7,730 bases of DNA from assembly GCA_017390825.1 (NCBI GenBank), contig JAFPAK010000040.1:1-7730 (forward strand). Direction: 5' to 3'. The first letter of the stretch is position 1. Every line of letters starts with the position of its first letter. The position numbers were made by a program, and so were the translations under genes. This stretch comes from Clostridia bacterium. GTDB lineage: Bacteria; Bacillota_A; Clostridia; Oscillospirales; Acutalibacteraceae. Below the pieces are notes generated by a model. That model was not told the DNA's origin. It saw nothing but the letters and a program-made list of their open reading frames with translations, and ran no database searches. This document shows, one piece after another, positions 6,612 to 7,730 of the stretch.

Positions 6612-7163
6612 ATGGATAACGGTGCAAGTAGCTACCGCCGTTTTCTTAATGGTGACGAAAGTGCTTTTGATGAAATAATGGAGAGGTATTTTGACAGCCT
6701 GATATTTTTCATCAACCGCTATGTGCGTGATCTTCACGCTGCTGAGGATATTGCTATTGATGTCTTTTCCGATATTTTGGTGCATCCTCATCGATATAAC
6801 TTCAAGGTCACGCTCAAAACCTATCTGTTTATGATAGGCAGAAGCCGCGCGCTCAACTACATAAAACGAAATCGCAAATTTAAAACAATTGAACTAACAG
6901 AAATCGAGGATCATATCGGGCACGAATTTTCTTTTGAAGAAGCTATACTTAGATCAGAGCGGCAAAAAGCGGTGAACAATGCATTGATTCAGCTGACTGA
7001 TGATATGCGGGCTGCAGTTCATCTTGTGTATTTTGAGCAGCTTTCATATGAAGATGCGGCTAAGGTTATGAAAAAGAATAAAAAACAGGTGGACAATCTT
7101 CTCTACCGTGCTAAAAGCACACTTCGCACCATTTTAACAGAGGAGGTAGATAATATTTTATGA
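6612..7163 (+). CDS. ECF-type RNA polymerase sigma factor (sigma-70 family)
   Basis: This 183-residue alternative sigma factor has only the two domains of the ECF class. Sigma region 2 (about residues 11-89) includes AFDEIMERYFDSL, the core-binding and -10-reading segment HAAEDIAIDVFSDIL (42-56) and LKTYLFMIGRSRALNYIKR (68-86). After a short linker, sigma region 4 (about 120-175) carries the helix-turn-helix LSYEDAAKVMKKNKKQVDNLLYRAKSTLR that reads the -35 element. The start is the ATG after GGGAGG (6601-6606), not the GTG 27 nt upstream. Its stop overlaps the next gene's start as ATGA, so the sigma factor and its neighbour are translationally coupled. That is the common arrangement of a sigma factor with its membrane-bound regulator. 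The regulon and inducing signal cannot be read from sequence; the two exported neighbours point to an envelope-related response. Confidence 0.92.
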   Translation: MDNGASSYRRFLNGDESAFDEIMERYFDSLIFFINRYVRDLHAAEDIAIDVFSDILVHPHRYNFKVTLKTYLFMIGRSRALNYIKRNRKFKTIELTEIEDHIGHEFSFEEAILRSERQKAVNNALIQLTDDMRAAVHLVYFEQLSYEDAAKVMKKNKKQVDNLLYRAKSTLRTILTEEVDNIL

Positions 7164-7663
7164 GGACCATGGAAGAACGCAAGGCAGAAGTAATGCGTCG
7201 CAGCAATGCACGAAAAAAAGCATATAAACGCCGTGTGTCTGTTATTGCCGCAATCGTGCCGCTGATTTGTATAGCTATTATCGGTGTCAATATAAATTTA
7301 ATAAAGTTTCCAAAAACCAACGGTACAGAACCTATGGCAGACGGCGGAGAGTGCAGCTATGTATGCGTATATATCAGTGCCGAAACCAATTCGGACAGCG
7401 TGAATATCAAGCATACCGATACCGACACGGTTACTGAAATATCTTCTGTTTTGCTTGATATTACAAAAGGTGACGATATAACCATATACGGAACCGACGT
7501 TGGAACTGCAATCGGCGTTTATACTATCACGCTCAAAGACCGAGATGACAACGAACAGATATATACGCTATGTGGTAATGTACTCACTGATTGCGAAACT
7601 GCGCTGCAATATTCTCTCACGCAAAATCAGTTGAAGATGTTAAAAATAGCTCTAGGAATTTGA
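7160..7663 (+). CDS. Single-pass membrane protein, probable regulator (anti-sigma candidate) of the adjacent ECF sigma factor
   Basis: This 167-residue protein has a short, very basic N-terminus (residues 1-25, MEERKAEVMRRSNARKKAYK within it), one membrane helix (about 26-43) and an extracytoplasmic part of roughly 120 residues. The outer part looks beta-rich and Thr/Asp-rich, ending YTLCGNVLTDCETALQ and a terminal helix. It carries Cys65, Cys69, Cys138 and Cys145, which could form disulfides. There is no HxxxCxxC zinc-binding anti-sigma motif. The ATG overlaps the sigma factor stop (ATGA); AGGAGG at 7141-7146 is 13 nt away, rather far, so reinitiation after the sigma gene is likely. An in-frame ATG at 7169 is the alternative start. 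Gene order and topology suggest an anti-sigma or sensor role, but I do not recognise a characterised family, and the cytoplasmic segment is very short for a classical anti-sigma domain. Confidence 0.8.
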   Translation: MRTMEERKAEVMRRSNARKKAYKRRVSVIAAIVPLICIAIIGVNINLIKFPKTNGTEPMADGGECSYVCVYISAETNSDSVNIKHTDTDTVTEISSVLLDITKGDDITIYGTDVGTAIGVYTITLKDRDDNEQIYTLCGNVLTDCETALQYSLTQNQLKMLKIALGI

Positions 7664-7676
7664 TGGAGGTGCTGAA

Positions 7677-7730
7677 ATGAATTTCAAAAGAATAATTTTT
7701 ATGTTAACTTCAATCATTCTTGCTCTTACA
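7677..7730 (+). CDS. Exported protein, N-terminal fragment (3'-truncated by window edge)
   Basis: An ATG at 7677 is preceded by GGAGG (7665-7669) at 7-nt spacing, 13 nt after the stop of the upstream gene, so it is the third gene of the sigma factor operon. The 18 visible residues begin MNFKRIIFMLTSIILALT. A short basic start followed by a hydrophobic core is the beginning of a signal peptide or lipoprotein signal. Nothing of the mature protein is visible, so no function is proposed. Confidence 0.75.
   Translation, partial: MNFKRIIFMLTSIILALT

Noticed and set aside
1..7730. CRISPR arrays, insertion sequences, phage or defence genes
   Set aside because: No regularly spaced direct repeats, transposase-like protein, terminal inverted repeats or phage/defence-type protein were seen in any part of the window.

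Overview
The window looks like a chromosomal segment of a low-to-moderate GC Clostridia-type Firmicute, plausibly a Ruminococcaceae/Oscillospiraceae relative. The signs are strong AGGAGG-type ribosome binding sites, a Clostridia-style recJ-relA pair, a DUF1292 gene, and an ECF sigma operon typical of these gut lineages. The taxonomic placement is an inference from gene content, not from a marker search.

Layout. Positions 1-538 (+) hold the 3' part of a membrane polyprenyl-phosphate sugar phosphotransferase, the end of an exopolysaccharide or capsule locus lying to the left. It runs into a long perfect hairpin (537-578) that can also terminate transcription arriving from the right. Converging on it from the right (-) is an operon of recJ (2946-4961), a full-length bifunctional (p)ppGpp synthetase/hydrolase (756-2933) and, just downstream, a previously uncalled candidate 37-residue membrane microprotein (590-703). 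A 44-bp divergent gap separates recJ from a secreted or membrane-anchored polysaccharide deacetylase (5006-5863, +).

From 5942 rightward (+), a near-consensus housekeeping promoter drives a small acidic DUF1292 protein (6005-6301). It is followed by a roughly 200-nt GC-rich, highly structured non-coding region that I interpret as 6S RNA (about 6303-6510), then a strong intrinsic terminator (6517-6551). The right end is an operon of an ECF-type sigma factor (6612-7163), a single-pass membrane protein overlapping it by ATGA (7160-7663, probable regulator/anti-sigma of a non-zinc type), and the start of an exported protein (7677 onward, cut by the window edge).

Functional picture. Two global stress/stationary-phase regulators of transcription lie within about 6 kb: the alarmone enzyme and the putative 6S RNA. 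Beside them are a DNA-repair nuclease, cell-envelope polysaccharide enzymes and a possible envelope-sensing sigma/anti-sigma module. I did not see CRISPR arrays, insertion sequences, tRNA or rRNA genes, or phage genes. The least described items are the relA-distal microprotein and the sigma-linked membrane protein with its downstream exported partner.
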